Assembly: GCA_004357015.1 (NCBI GenBank)
Contig: SMXE01000139.1
Coordinates: forward strand, 1-10,700
DNA from: Caldithrix sp.
Lineage (GTDB): Bacteria > Zhuqueibacterota > Zhuqueibacteria > Oceanimicrobiales > Oceanimicrobiaceae
Direction: 5' to 3'
DNA: 10,700 bases
How positions within the stretch are numbered: the first letter of the stretch is position 1; every line of letters starts with the position of its first letter. Under the pieces are notes generated by a model that was not told the DNA's origin, searched no databases, and saw only the letters and a program-made list of their open reading frames with translations. The position numbers and the translations under genes were made by a program. Shown piece after piece: positions 1 to 6,306 of the stretch.

Positions 1-270
1 ATTCAACAAAAATATGTTTATAATTTAACACCAACGGCGAGTAAATGACGAAAACGAATTTTGATATATGAGTTCAAAAATCGCTTCTGATTCGTTGAAT
101 ATCAAAAATTGTTAAAGAAATGTCAAGAACTTTCTTGGAGGAGGTATTTAGGCTCAGAAGTCTTTTGGCAAACTAACCTGAACTGATTTTACGCAGAGTT
201 CGCCGGGACCGCGGAGGCAGGCAGAGGAAAACTTAAACATTTAGTTAACACTATGAGAGTTAAGTATTGA
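1..270. other. AT-rich stretch without a recognisable gene
   Basis: No frame on either strand gives more than a few dozen codons and none looks like a known protein. The first 120 bases are markedly AT-rich compared with the coding part of the window. Around 190-230 there is a decayed CGCAGAG/GCGGAGG-type repeat that resembles the copies at 5242-5276 and 5341-5372. I see no promoter, tRNA or terminator here that I would defend. Confidence 0.5.
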
Positions 271-384
271 ACCCAGGACACCGGCATCCAATGTGGAGAT
301 ACAGAGGCGACCCTGAGTGGAAAGACATTGGGCGGCGAGGCAATCGAAGGGTCGGATTCCATCAAAACGGTGGGGTGTAAGTAA
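271..384 (+). pseudogene. C-terminal remnant of a secreted modular protein
   Basis: This frame opens right after a TGA at 268-270, has no good start codon, and reads 37 residues to a TAA at 382-384. The peptide begins TQDTGIQCGDTEATLSGKT and ends GSDSIKTVGCK. From memory it resembles the last ~35 residues of a C-terminal module (CGDT.A.L.G.T..G..I.GSD.I.TV.C) that follows a DxDGD-rich segment in extracellular proteins of environmental bacteria. The two cysteines, near each end, fit an exported domain. The upstream part of that module is missing, so this looks like the surviving 3' end of a deleted gene. It cannot be proven without a search. A second frame over the same DNA (ATG at 291, 29 codons) is open but less convincing. 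Confidence 0.45.
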
Positions 385-447
385 GGAGTTAGCGTGCAAT
401 CAAATCAAGCCAGCGCGTGTGTGTAGCAGCCGAAGACTATTGCAGGC

Positions 448-473
448 TGGGGGAACGGGCATCCGTTTCCCCA
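448..473. terminator. Strong 11-bp hairpin, possible terminator relic
   Basis: The left arm at 448-458 pairs with 463-473 over 11 base pairs with one G-T wobble, closing a GCAT loop. It lies 64 bases after the stop of the remnant at 271-384, where a transcription terminator would be expected. Neither side carries a clear T-tract, so Rho-independent function is uncertain. It may be only a structured 3' end or the hairpin of a small repeat. Confidence 0.4.
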
Positions 474-673
474 ACCTTTGACCTCGTGCCAACAATCTTC
501 CCCACAGTCTGAGCACCCCCCCGGGTTTTTCTTTCAACCATCACATAACGCCCCCGGTCAATTTTCACTGGACGCCAACGTGTAGTTGTACGGCAATTTA
601 CTCGCCCCGGATGGTTCGCAAGCGAAGTCTTTGGAGAGTATAGCCTACGCAAGAAGCGCGACGTTACCGGTAA

Positions 674-1111
674 CCGCTAACCGCACGAATAATTCTGCCG
701 TCCGGAGGCCACGACCATACGATTCAACCGCAGCAAGACAGTTTAGGTGTGTTTACGATTTATGGCGCCAACACAGCTACAGCCCATGGCACATTTACAG
801 CCCGAACCGATGCCAACGGCAGGATTCAATTCGGTTACCGGGCACCGATTTTCGGTGGGGAGATTGAATTCGTTGCGACCACCATTTCGGAGGGAGACAC
901 ATTGGTTGCAAAAGATACACTGTTAGTAGAGGTGGCAGATTTGGAGTTATTTGGAAGTGGGACAAATTATATCAAAATTGCAGGAACATGTAGTCATCAT
1001 GGTCCGCGAAATGATAATTTATTCCCGAACTGTCGTGCACCTGATAATAATCATTATGGAACAAATACTTTGAACTACTTTGAACATGCAAATTCTGTCA
1101 ATCGCGGATAG
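674..1111 (+). pseudogene. Remnant of an Ig-like secreted protein (fragment)
   Basis: The frame is open from 674 (after TAA at 671-673) to TAG at 1109-1111, about 145 codons. Its only candidate start is GTG at 749, which lies inside the conserved-looking part. The protein has a GGHDH motif near codon 14. It continues with a beta-rich segment (GTFTARTDANGRIQFGYRAP, then FGGEIEFVATT) typical of a bacterial Ig-like (Big_1-style) domain. Near the end comes a His/Asn-rich stretch with NHYGT. From memory this order (GGHxH, Ig-like strands, YRAPxFGG, then HxxNHYGT) occurs in larger exported proteins of environmental bacteria whose following domain is peptidase-like; here that part is missing. With no start region, no signal peptide and no C-terminal domain, I read it as a decayed fragment. 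A frameshifted upstream continuation (586-670) is possible but not recognisable. Confidence 0.5.
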
Positions 1112-1115
1112 CTTT

Positions 1116-1144
1116 GTGGTTGAATTTTCTAATCTTCAAACCAC
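1116..1144. terminator. Hairpin between converging reading frames
   Basis: GTGGTTGAA (1116-1124) pairs with TTCAAACCAC (1135-1144), giving a nine-pair stem with one bulged A and a 10-base loop. It lies in the 44-base gap between the plus-strand remnant ending at 1111 and the minus-strand kmo stop at 1156. On the plus strand it is followed by TTTGT, a poor T-tract. On the minus strand there is none. It may act as a weak terminator for kmo transcription, but this is only suggestive. Confidence 0.35.
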
Positions 1145-1155
1145 TTTGTCCTAAT

Positions 1156-2535
1156 CTAACCGTCCAGAAGCTTCTCCTGCAACTTATCTCGTATCAGCCT
1201 TTCAGCGGACATCCAGTCCACCTGCTCAAGCGTGTCAATTGGGTCGCACAGTTCGTGCAGAATGTCTGCCTGAATTTCGCCGCGTGACTTCGCCACAGAA
1301 TAAGGAATGCGGTGAAAGCTCACCATGGAATATCTCGGAATGAACACACCCGGATATTTTTCTTCCAGTGCAAACTCAACTTGCCGCTTCAGTTGAAACT
1401 TCGGGTCGGCCACATGATCGCGCATTTCGTGGTAGTTGGCTAAGGCAAGATCCGCGATAGCGTCCGCATTAACCTTTCGTAAAGCCTCAAATTCTTTGAA
1501 GATGCTTGCCCAGTCCGGACGCAACTTTCCGATGCACTCGTTCAGGACTGTGCAATCTTCAAAAGCGCAATTCATGCCCTGTCCGAAGAACGGCACGATG
1601 GCATGCGCGGCATCTCCCAGCAAGCAGACGCTGCCCGCGACATGCCACGGCTGGCACTTGACGGTGGCCAGTTTGCCCGTGGGGTTGGCAAAGAAATCCT
1701 CCACCAGTGTGGGCATGAGCGGCGCCGCATCAGGAAACTGTGCTTCAAAAAAGCGCGAAACATCTGCTTCGGTTTGCAAACGGGCAAAACTGGGTTGGCC
1801 TTCGAATGAAAAGAAAAGCGTGCAGGTAAAGCTGCCGTCGAGGTTTGGCAGCGCGATGAGCATGTAAGCACCGCGTGGCCAGATGTGCAGCGCGTTTTTT
1901 TCCAGTTGAAACGCGCCGTTTGTTCCGGGCGGAATGGTCAGCTCTTTGTAGCCGTGTTCCAGAAAATCTTGTGAGAAGGCGCACTTGTCCTCTCGCTGCA
2001 TGTCGTTGCGGATGGCTGAGGCCGAGCCGTCGGTGCCAATCACAACACTTGCCCGTGTCTTGCGTTCCGCTTTGCTCTTTGTGTCCTGAAAGATGACCTT
2101 ATCGGCGCCAAAATCTATCCCGGTGCAGCGCCGGTTGAAGTGAATCTGCACGCCCTGTTTTTCGGCTTCGGTCATCAGCTTCATGTTGAGCTCTCCACGC
2201 GAGACCGAGTTGATGACTTCTGTGTCGTCCTTGCCGTACCGGTGGAAAGCAAGCCCGCCGTTCAAGTCGTGCACCATGCGGCCCTTCATCGGGATGGCGA
2301 TTCGCATGACCTCCTGCTTCAATCCTACTTCATCCAGCGCGTGAATGCCTCGGGTCGAAAGGGCTAAGTTGATGGAACGTCCGGCGCTGATTTCTTCCGC
2401 CCGCATGTCAGACCGGCGTTCGTAGACTTCGACATCGAAGCCTCTTTTGGCAAGATAGATTGACAGGAGGGAGCCGGCGAGACCTGCGCCAACGAGGGTG
2501 ATGCAGTTATTGGACATTGGCGTTGACTTGGACAT
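1156..2535 (-). CDS. kmo: Kynurenine 3-monooxygenase
   Basis: FAD-dependent aromatic hydroxylase converting L-kynurenine to 3-hydroxykynurenine with NADPH and O2. The Rossmann dinucleotide motif GAGLAG is at residues 16-21. The second FAD motif reads GDAAHAIVPFFGQG (307-320) and is followed by MNCAFEDC, which is highly characteristic of KMO. A HRY triplet at 98-100 lies in the region that binds kynurenine in known structures. There is no C-terminal membrane anchor as in mammalian KMO, as usual for bacterial forms. I start at the ATG at 2535 (459 residues). An in-frame TTG at 2592 would add an unlikely Cys-rich leader, and an ATG at 2517 (453 residues) is equally possible because neither site has a Shine-Dalgarno. 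It is last in the run, 68 bases after the VUT gene. Family assignment is secure; the exact start is not. Confidence 0.95.
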   Translation of the reverse strand: MSKSTPMSNNCITLVGAGLAGSLLSIYLAKRGFDVEVYERRSDMRAEEISAGRSINLALSTRGIHALDEVGLKQEVMRIAIPMKGRMVHDLNGGLAFHRYGKDDTEVINSVSRGELNMKLMTEAEKQGVQIHFNRRCTGIDFGADKVIFQDTKSKAERKTRASVVIGTDGSASAIRNDMQREDKCAFSQDFLEHGYKELTIPPGTNGAFQLEKNALHIWPRGAYMLIALPNLDGSFTCTLFFSFEGQPSFARLQTEADVSRFFEAQFPDAAPLMPTLVEDFFANPTGKLATVKCQPWHVAGSVCLLGDAAHAIVPFFGQGMNCAFEDCTVLNECIGKLRPDWASIFKEFEALRKVNADAIADLALANYHEMRDHVADPKFQLKRQVEFALEEKYPGVFIPRYSMVSFHRIPYSVAKSRGEIQADILHELCDPIDTLEQVDWMSAERLIRDKLQEKLLDG

Positions 2536-2603
2536 TTGGTTGAGGGTGTCTTTTCGTATCAAACATAATGGGAAAATGCAATGGGTTCTCAATCACCCAA
2601 TCG

Positions 2604-3128
2604 TTATAACCTCTCGTTTTGGGGATTCGCCGGAGAGATGCGGCGGTGTTCAATTGCCGACAGCACAAACGACCAGCAAAGACCGCCCAGAACTTTCGCA
2701 GCGAATTGCCCCAGCATGATTTTCCACAAGAGGGGAAAGCCGAACGCGAGGGCTGGAAATACCAACGAATCGACAGCGGCGCTTGGGATGTTTGAGCCAT
2801 TGATTCGCAGCCATCTTGGATAGTTGAGCAGGCGGTGATAAACCAGCGCGTCCACAGACGCGGCGCCGGCGAATGCCAAGAAAGAGGCCAGCGCAACAGG
2901 TCCCGCGTCGCGGTTTAAGACGAATGAAAGAGAGGAACCTGTAGCGATCAAGCCGGCCATTTTGAAGAAGAGCCGGTCGTTCTGCCACGCGTCGTGCAGC
3001 CGGTCGCGCGCAGTCAGGTCCAGGCCGATGAAGAGGAACGCATTCAAAACCGCCACCGATGGCCCGAACATGGTGACGCTGATGTTGGCGAGCACAACAG
3101 CCACAAGATACGTGACGACGTAGAGCAT
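2604..3128 (-). CDS. VUT-family (YhhQ-like) membrane transporter
   Basis: A small hydrophobic protein of 174 residues with about six membrane segments (roughly 2-20, 24-38, 56-71, 76-97, 117-132, 138-158). The pattern D93...Y97, then R108 and a GSNIPSAAVDS stretch at 111-121, together with D37/R41, fits the VUT family (Pfam PF02592). Its best-known member, YhhQ, imports queuosine precursors; others are annotated as putative vitamin uptake transporters. This copy is shorter than E. coli YhhQ (about 221 residues) and begins directly in the first helix. It starts 3 bases after the SufE stop, so it is almost certainly cotranscribed and translationally coupled. Its cargo is unknown. Placement before kmo could mean a role in handling an aromatic or pteridine-like compound, but may be simple operon co-residence. 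Confidence 0.8.
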   Translation of the reverse strand: MLYVVTYLVAVVLANISVTMFGPSVAVLNAFLFIGLDLTARDRLHDAWQNDRLFFKMAGLIATGSSLSFVLNRDAGPVALASFLAFAGAASVDALVYHRLLNYPRWLRINGSNIPSAAVDSLVFPALAFGFPLLWKIMLGQFAAKVLGGLCWSFVLSAIEHRRISPANPQNERL

Positions 3129-3131
3129 GGC

Positions 3132-3569
3132 TCAGTGCAATTGCTTCTTTTCCAGTTCGATGCGTTCCCGCAACTGCCGCTGAACCTTTTCGATGGCGCT
3201 GGCGAATCCGTTCATGCGCCGGTTAGAGAGCGAGCCGCCCAGTCCGACGGTGTCTAGCACGCGCTGTCCGTCAACAGAGACAATTTCTTCTTTGGAATGG
3301 CCATTGAAGCATTGCTCCAGAAGCTGCAGCAGTCCTTTCACGATGGCCGCCTCGGAGTCGGTTGCGATGGTCATGCGGTCATCTTCCTCCTGAACTGCCA
3401 GCCAGGTCTCGGACGCGCAACCGTAGACTTTGTTTTCGTCCGTGCGCAATTCGTTCGGCAACCCCTTCGCTTTTTTGCTCAGGTCGATGAGGTATTCGAT
3501 TCTCTGCATGGGTTCCAGAAACGCCATGCCGGCGGCGATTTCCCGCATGATTTCTTCAATGCTTTTCAT
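3132..3569 (-). CDS. sufE: SufE-family sulfur acceptor protein
   Basis: A 145-residue SufE-like protein, close to the ~138 residues of E. coli SufE. SufE takes persulfide sulfur from a cysteine desulfurase (SufS) and passes it to the Fe-S scaffold. The active-site cysteine is in VYGCASETWL at C51, the same position as in E. coli, and the flanking hydrophobic and Trp residues are conserved. The early segment (FLEPMQRIEYLIDL, about 17-30) and the later GLGGSLSNRRMNG (about 169-181 bases from the 3' end, residues 110-122) match the family pattern that ends in an S.NR.NG-type motif. It lies 13 bases after the Trm112-like gene and 3 bases before the VUT gene. No SufS or other suf gene is visible, so its desulfurase partner must be encoded elsewhere. 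Confidence 0.9.
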   Translation of the reverse strand: MKSIEEIMREIAAGMAFLEPMQRIEYLIDLSKKAKGLPNELRTDENKVYGCASETWLAVQEEDDRMTIATDSEAAIVKGLLQLLEQCFNGHSKEEIVSVDGQRVLDTVGLGGSLSNRRMNGFASAIEKVQRQLRERIELEKKQLH

Positions 3570-3582
3570 GTGCGCGCTGATG

Positions 3583-3849
3583 CTAAAAGTCGCCTAACTG
3601 TTCGGTAGGTATGCCCCGGTTGATAAGCATGATCGGGATCTCGTCGTCCACCCGGTAGATGGTTTTGCCGTTTTCGGTAACAAGCGCTTCCTGCAGGGGC
3701 TGTTCGACGGGTGTGTCGTCTTTGAACTTGACCTTACCTTGCTCGATGAGGGCATTAATCTTTTCAACCTTTTTCTCGGGGAGAACCTCGAGGACAGCAT
3801 GGGTGTCCGGACAGCGGAGAATGTCCAGTAATTCTTGGTCGATTGCCAT
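3583..3849 (-). CDS. Trm112-like small protein (UPF0434 type)
   Basis: An 88-residue protein starting MAIDQELLDILRCPDTHAVL and ending with a YRVDDEIPIMLINRGI stretch, which is the N- and C-terminal signature of bacterial Trm112/UPF0434 proteins. Eukaryotic Trm112 activates methyltransferases acting on tRNA, rRNA and release factors; the bacterial proteins are poorly understood. It is longer than the ~60-residue E. coli YcaR because of a charged insertion at about 24-55. It keeps only one cysteine (C13), so it cannot form the four-Cys zinc site of canonical members. The start at 3849 has an AAGGT sequence about 9 bases upstream. It lies 21 bases after kynU and 13 before sufE, clearly within the operon. 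Confidence 0.8.
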   Translation of the reverse strand: MAIDQELLDILRCPDTHAVLEVLPEKKVEKINALIEQGKVKFKDDTPVEQPLQEALVTENGKTIYRVDDEIPIMLINRGIPTEQLGDF

Positions 3850-3870
3850 AACGTTACCTTATTTTAGTGC

Positions 3871-5160
3871 TTAAACTGTCTGTGTTTTCAGTTGTGTTAG
3901 TTCTTCGGAAAAAATTGTTACAAAGTTGAACACGTCGATAAATGAGTTGTAGATTGGCACTGGCGCAACGCGGATGACGTCCGGCTCGCGCCAGTCGCAG
4001 ACCACACTGCGAGCCTTGAGTATTTCATGAAGCTGTTTGCCGTGTTCCCTGACTTTGATCGATAGTTGACAGCCGCGCTGTTCAGGGTCTTCCGGAGTGA
4101 GTATTTCAACATTTTCCCCGCAGCTGTCCTGAAGCAAGAGTGCCAGGTAGCCTGTGAGGCGTTCGCTTTTTTGGCGCAGGGCGGGCATGCCTGCTGCATC
4201 GAAGATATCCATCGCAGCGCGCAGGGATGCCAGTGGCAAAATGGGTGGGTTGCTCAGTTGCCAGCCCTCCGCGCCTGGGATAGCGCCGAATTCCTGCGTC
4301 ATGCGAAAGCGCGTCTGCTTGTTTTGTCCCCACCAGCCTGAGAATCTCGGCAGCTCTGGCCGGTTGGCGAAGCGTTCGTGAACAAAGCAGCCGGCGACGC
4401 AGCCGGGCCCGCCGTTGAGGTATTTGTAAGAGCACCAGACCGCAAAGTCAACATCCCAGCCGTGCAAATCCAGAAGCAGGTTACCGGCGGCATGCGCAAG
4501 GTCAAATCCTACTACGCAGCCCTTTGCGTGACCCGCCTGCACGATTTTTTCCATCTCAAACGCCTGTCCGCCGTAGTAGTTCACGCCGCCCAGCAAGACC
4601 ATTGCGATGGATTCGCCCTGTTCCTCGAGAACATCTTCTATATCCGTGGTCCGGATGTAAGATTCCCCCTCGCGCGGCCCCACCACTAGGATCGCAGTTT
4701 CGGGGTCGTACCCATGAAACTTCACCTGCGATTGCACCGCGTACTGATCAGATGGGAAGGCCTTTGCTTCCATCAGAACTTTAAAGCGGCGCGTTGCTGG
4801 GCGATAAAAGGAAACCATCATAAGGTGCAGATTTACAGTCAGGGTGTTCATGACCACGACTTCCGCCGGTTGCGCTCCGACCAGGCGCGCGGTCTGCTCA
4901 GTCAGAAATTCATGGTAGGGCAGCCAGGGATGTTTCGCCTCGAAGTGTCCGTCAACGCCCAACTTTGCCCAGTCCACCATTTCCTGTACTACGTACTCCT
5001 GGGCTGCCTTCGGTTGCAGGCCGAGGGAGTTACCGCAAAAGTAGATGCACGTTTCGCCGTCCTTGCCGCGCGGGAGGTGAAATTGCTCGCGGTATGGCTT
5101 GAGCGGATCTTGCGAATCCTGCTCGAGCGCGTATGATTTGTCGTTCGAAAAATTTCGCAT
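3871..5160 (-). CDS. kynU: Kynureninase
   Basis: PLP enzyme (fold type I, aminotransferase class V) that splits 3-hydroxykynurenine to 3-hydroxyanthranilate and L-alanine, and kynurenine to anthranilate. The PLP-binding lysine is K246 in WCSYKYLNGGPG. The pyridine-ring aspartate lies in FDLAHAAGN (D220, H223). The substrate-site GWWG is at 275-278. The C-terminal DWREPDVIRVAPVPIYNSF (from 389, R397) is the kynureninase hallmark and separates it from cysteine desulfurases of the same fold. At 429 residues it has the normal length. The ATG at 5160 gives a complete N-terminus with YFCGNSLGL at 40-48; no strong Shine-Dalgarno is visible. It heads the run kynU-trm112-sufE-VUT-kmo and has a promoter candidate of its own just upstream. 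Confidence 0.97.
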   Translation of the reverse strand: MRNFSNDKSYALEQDSQDPLKPYREQFHLPRGKDGETCIYFCGNSLGLQPKAAQEYVVQEMVDWAKLGVDGHFEAKHPWLPYHEFLTEQTARLVGAQPAEVVVMNTLTVNLHLMMVSFYRPATRRFKVLMEAKAFPSDQYAVQSQVKFHGYDPETAILVVGPREGESYIRTTDIEDVLEEQGESIAMVLLGGVNYYGGQAFEMEKIVQAGHAKGCVVGFDLAHAAGNLLLDLHGWDVDFAVWCSYKYLNGGPGCVAGCFVHERFANRPELPRFSGWWGQNKQTRFRMTQEFGAIPGAEGWQLSNPPILPLASLRAAMDIFDAAGMPALRQKSERLTGYLALLLQDSCGENVEILTPEDPEQRGCQLSIKVREHGKQLHEILKARSVVCDWREPDVIRVAPVPIYNSFIDVFNFVTIFSEELTQLKTQTV

Positions 5161-5186
5161 GGGCTTCAGGTTGAAATTCGCGGATA

Positions 5187-5215
5187 AATATAACGAATTG
5201 ATGGGAAGAAAACAA
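5187..5215 (-). promoter_or_regulatory. Candidate sigma70 promoter for kynU
   Basis: On the minus strand TTGTTT (5210-5215) is followed after exactly 17 bases by TATATT (5187-5192), a five-of-six match to the -10 consensus. The start codon of kynU lies at 5160, leaving a leader of roughly 20 bases. The surrounding DNA is AT-rich compared with the genes on either side. The -35 box is poor and no operator is recognisable. If the organism belongs to Bacteroidota, the consensus would differ and this call would weaken. Confidence 0.45.
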
Positions 5216-5241
5216 TTGCAAACTTGCGATGAAAAGATTTC

Positions 5242-5372
5242 AACGCAGAGGCCGGAAAGAGGGCGGAGAAAAGAAGCATGAAGGATAAGCCGTTGAAGGT
5301 CAATGGGGCAGATGATAATAAAGCATATTCATGAGAATTGTCTTTCCTCAACGTCCTTCGCGCTCTCTGTGT
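5242..5372. repeat. Imperfect inverted repeat of CGCAGAG type
   Basis: The arm at 5242-5276 (AACGCAGAGGCCGGAAAGAG...) and the reverse complement of 5341-5372 (AACACAGAGAGCGCGAAGGA...) align over about 33 bases with scattered mismatches. They flank a 64-base centre. A third, direct-oriented and more decayed relative lies at about 190-230. Such AACGCAGAG-style intergenic elements are common in several environmental phyla. The element fills most of the gap between the cyclase gene and kynU and could fold into a long hairpin after the cyclase stop, ending the upstream transcript. No ORF or IS terminal repeat is associated with it. Confidence 0.5.
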
Positions 5373-5454
5373 TAATGTTCTTTGAGTTCTCCGCCATGGT
5401 CATTTACTTACATGAGGGTTCAATTGCGGCTTGTTGCGTTAGGAATTATTGAAG

Positions 5455-6306
5455 TTAGCAGGGTGTGAGCGCATACAGTACAGGACGGCTGGGTGCAGCA
5501 TCTGCCGTGAAGTTCGGTATGTTCAGAGCCACGAGGTAGCGGCCATCTCTTATCTCATCAGGCACAAAAATCATTTCCGTAATGGTCTTGCGTGAGCACT
5601 TCGTCGCCTCAACCTCGTGATTTCCTTCTTCGACTTCCCAGAAGATGTGATGCGTGGTCAAGAGGCCTTTATCGAACATCCTGTCCACTGACGGCAGATC
5701 CAGCAGAAGGTGCTGAATGCCGAGTTGCACCACGTATTGCATCGCCTCGACCGAGAAGTAGGGTGGAGGCGCGGCCATGTACCGCCGCGATTTCTTGTCG
5801 CTGTCATTTGGCAGAGTGCGGATGATCAGGCCTTCGAGAAAAGCAGGGTTGCAGCCTTGCAGTGCCTCCCGCAATGCCCGGGCGGTCAAAATCATATCGT
5901 CCGGATTCTTGTCTGGTCGGCAAGTCTCGTTTGATTGGGTGGCTTCTTCAGCGGCGATGCTCACCAGCGTGGCCGGGAACACGGGCGCAGAAATGATTGA
6001 ATTCAGAGGAATTCGTTCATATGAAATATGCCCGACGCATTCGGTGTGGGTGCCGTTGCAGTGCGGGATGAGCGCGTACTGCTCAAAATTGCAACTGCCG
6101 CCCTTGCTGACGTCACCGACAAAAGTGCCATCCTGGTAAGCGCGGGCAGACGCGGGAGGTACATCGTAAGTGTTTGGTTGCGGCCCGTCGAAGATAAGCG
6201 GAATCGAAATATCCAGCGGCTTGGCGAAGTCTGCCTCGAAGGGCTTACCTGAAATTGCAAGTGAAGCTTTCAAGGGGAGAATCGCTCTTTTGTCAGGTTC
6301 AGCCAT
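5455..6306 (-). CDS. Cyclase-family hydrolase, candidate kynurenine formamidase
   Basis: A 283-residue member of the metal-dependent cyclase family (PF04199), which includes the bacterial kynurenine formamidase KynB that hydrolyses N-formylkynurenine. The metal motif appears as HCNGTHTECVGH (H82, H87, E89, H93). KynB has H-x3-H-x-D-x3-H, so C83 takes the place of the first histidine (H82 sits one residue before) and E89 replaces the aspartate. Later elements fit the fold: LLLDLPSVDR (200-209), HH at 219-220, and ITEMIFVPDEI (242-252), whose E244 corresponds to the late metal-ligand glutamate. It is longer than KynB (about 210 residues), with an extended N-terminus and an insertion around 221-240. 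The ATG at 6306 overlaps the end of the ACMSD gene by 37 bases, which suggests translational coupling. The formamidase role is inferred from context; another amidase, esterase or lactonase activity is possible. Confidence 0.8.
   Translation of the reverse strand: MAEPDKRAILPLKASLAISGKPFEADFAKPLDISIPLIFDGPQPNTYDVPPASARAYQDGTFVGDVSKGGSCNFEQYALIPHCNGTHTECVGHISYERIPLNSIISAPVFPATLVSIAAEEATQSNETCRPDKNPDDMILTARALREALQGCNPAFLEGLIIRTLPNDSDKKSRRYMAAPPPYFSVEAMQYVVQLGIQHLLLDLPSVDRMFDKGLLTTHHIFWEVEEGNHEVEATKCSRKTITEMIFVPDEIRDGRYLVALNIPNFTADAAPSRPVLYALTPC

Noticed and set aside
291..380. ATG-started 29-codon plus frame
   Set aside because: It overlaps the better 271-384 frame, and its Arg/Gly-rich peptide looks like a frame shadow.
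271..473. Structured RNA or group II intron fragment
   Set aside because: A GC-rich block with a hairpin suggested an intron or ncRNA, but no domain V-like hairpin or intron boundary was found and the protein remnant explains 271-384 better.
437..652. Minus-strand 71-codon frame
   Set aside because: Arg/Thr/Ser-rich translation without domain character, no ribosome binding site, and it covers the 448-473 hairpin.
586..867. Plus-strand 93-codon frame
   Set aside because: Its second half is a shifted reading of the Ig-like relic; the first half resembles nothing and may be only a frameshift trace of the same relic.
2536..2592. Extended N-terminus of Kmo from TTG at 2592
   Set aside because: The extra 19 residues contain two Cys, lack family resemblance and have no Shine-Dalgarno; KMOs start close to the GxGxxG motif.
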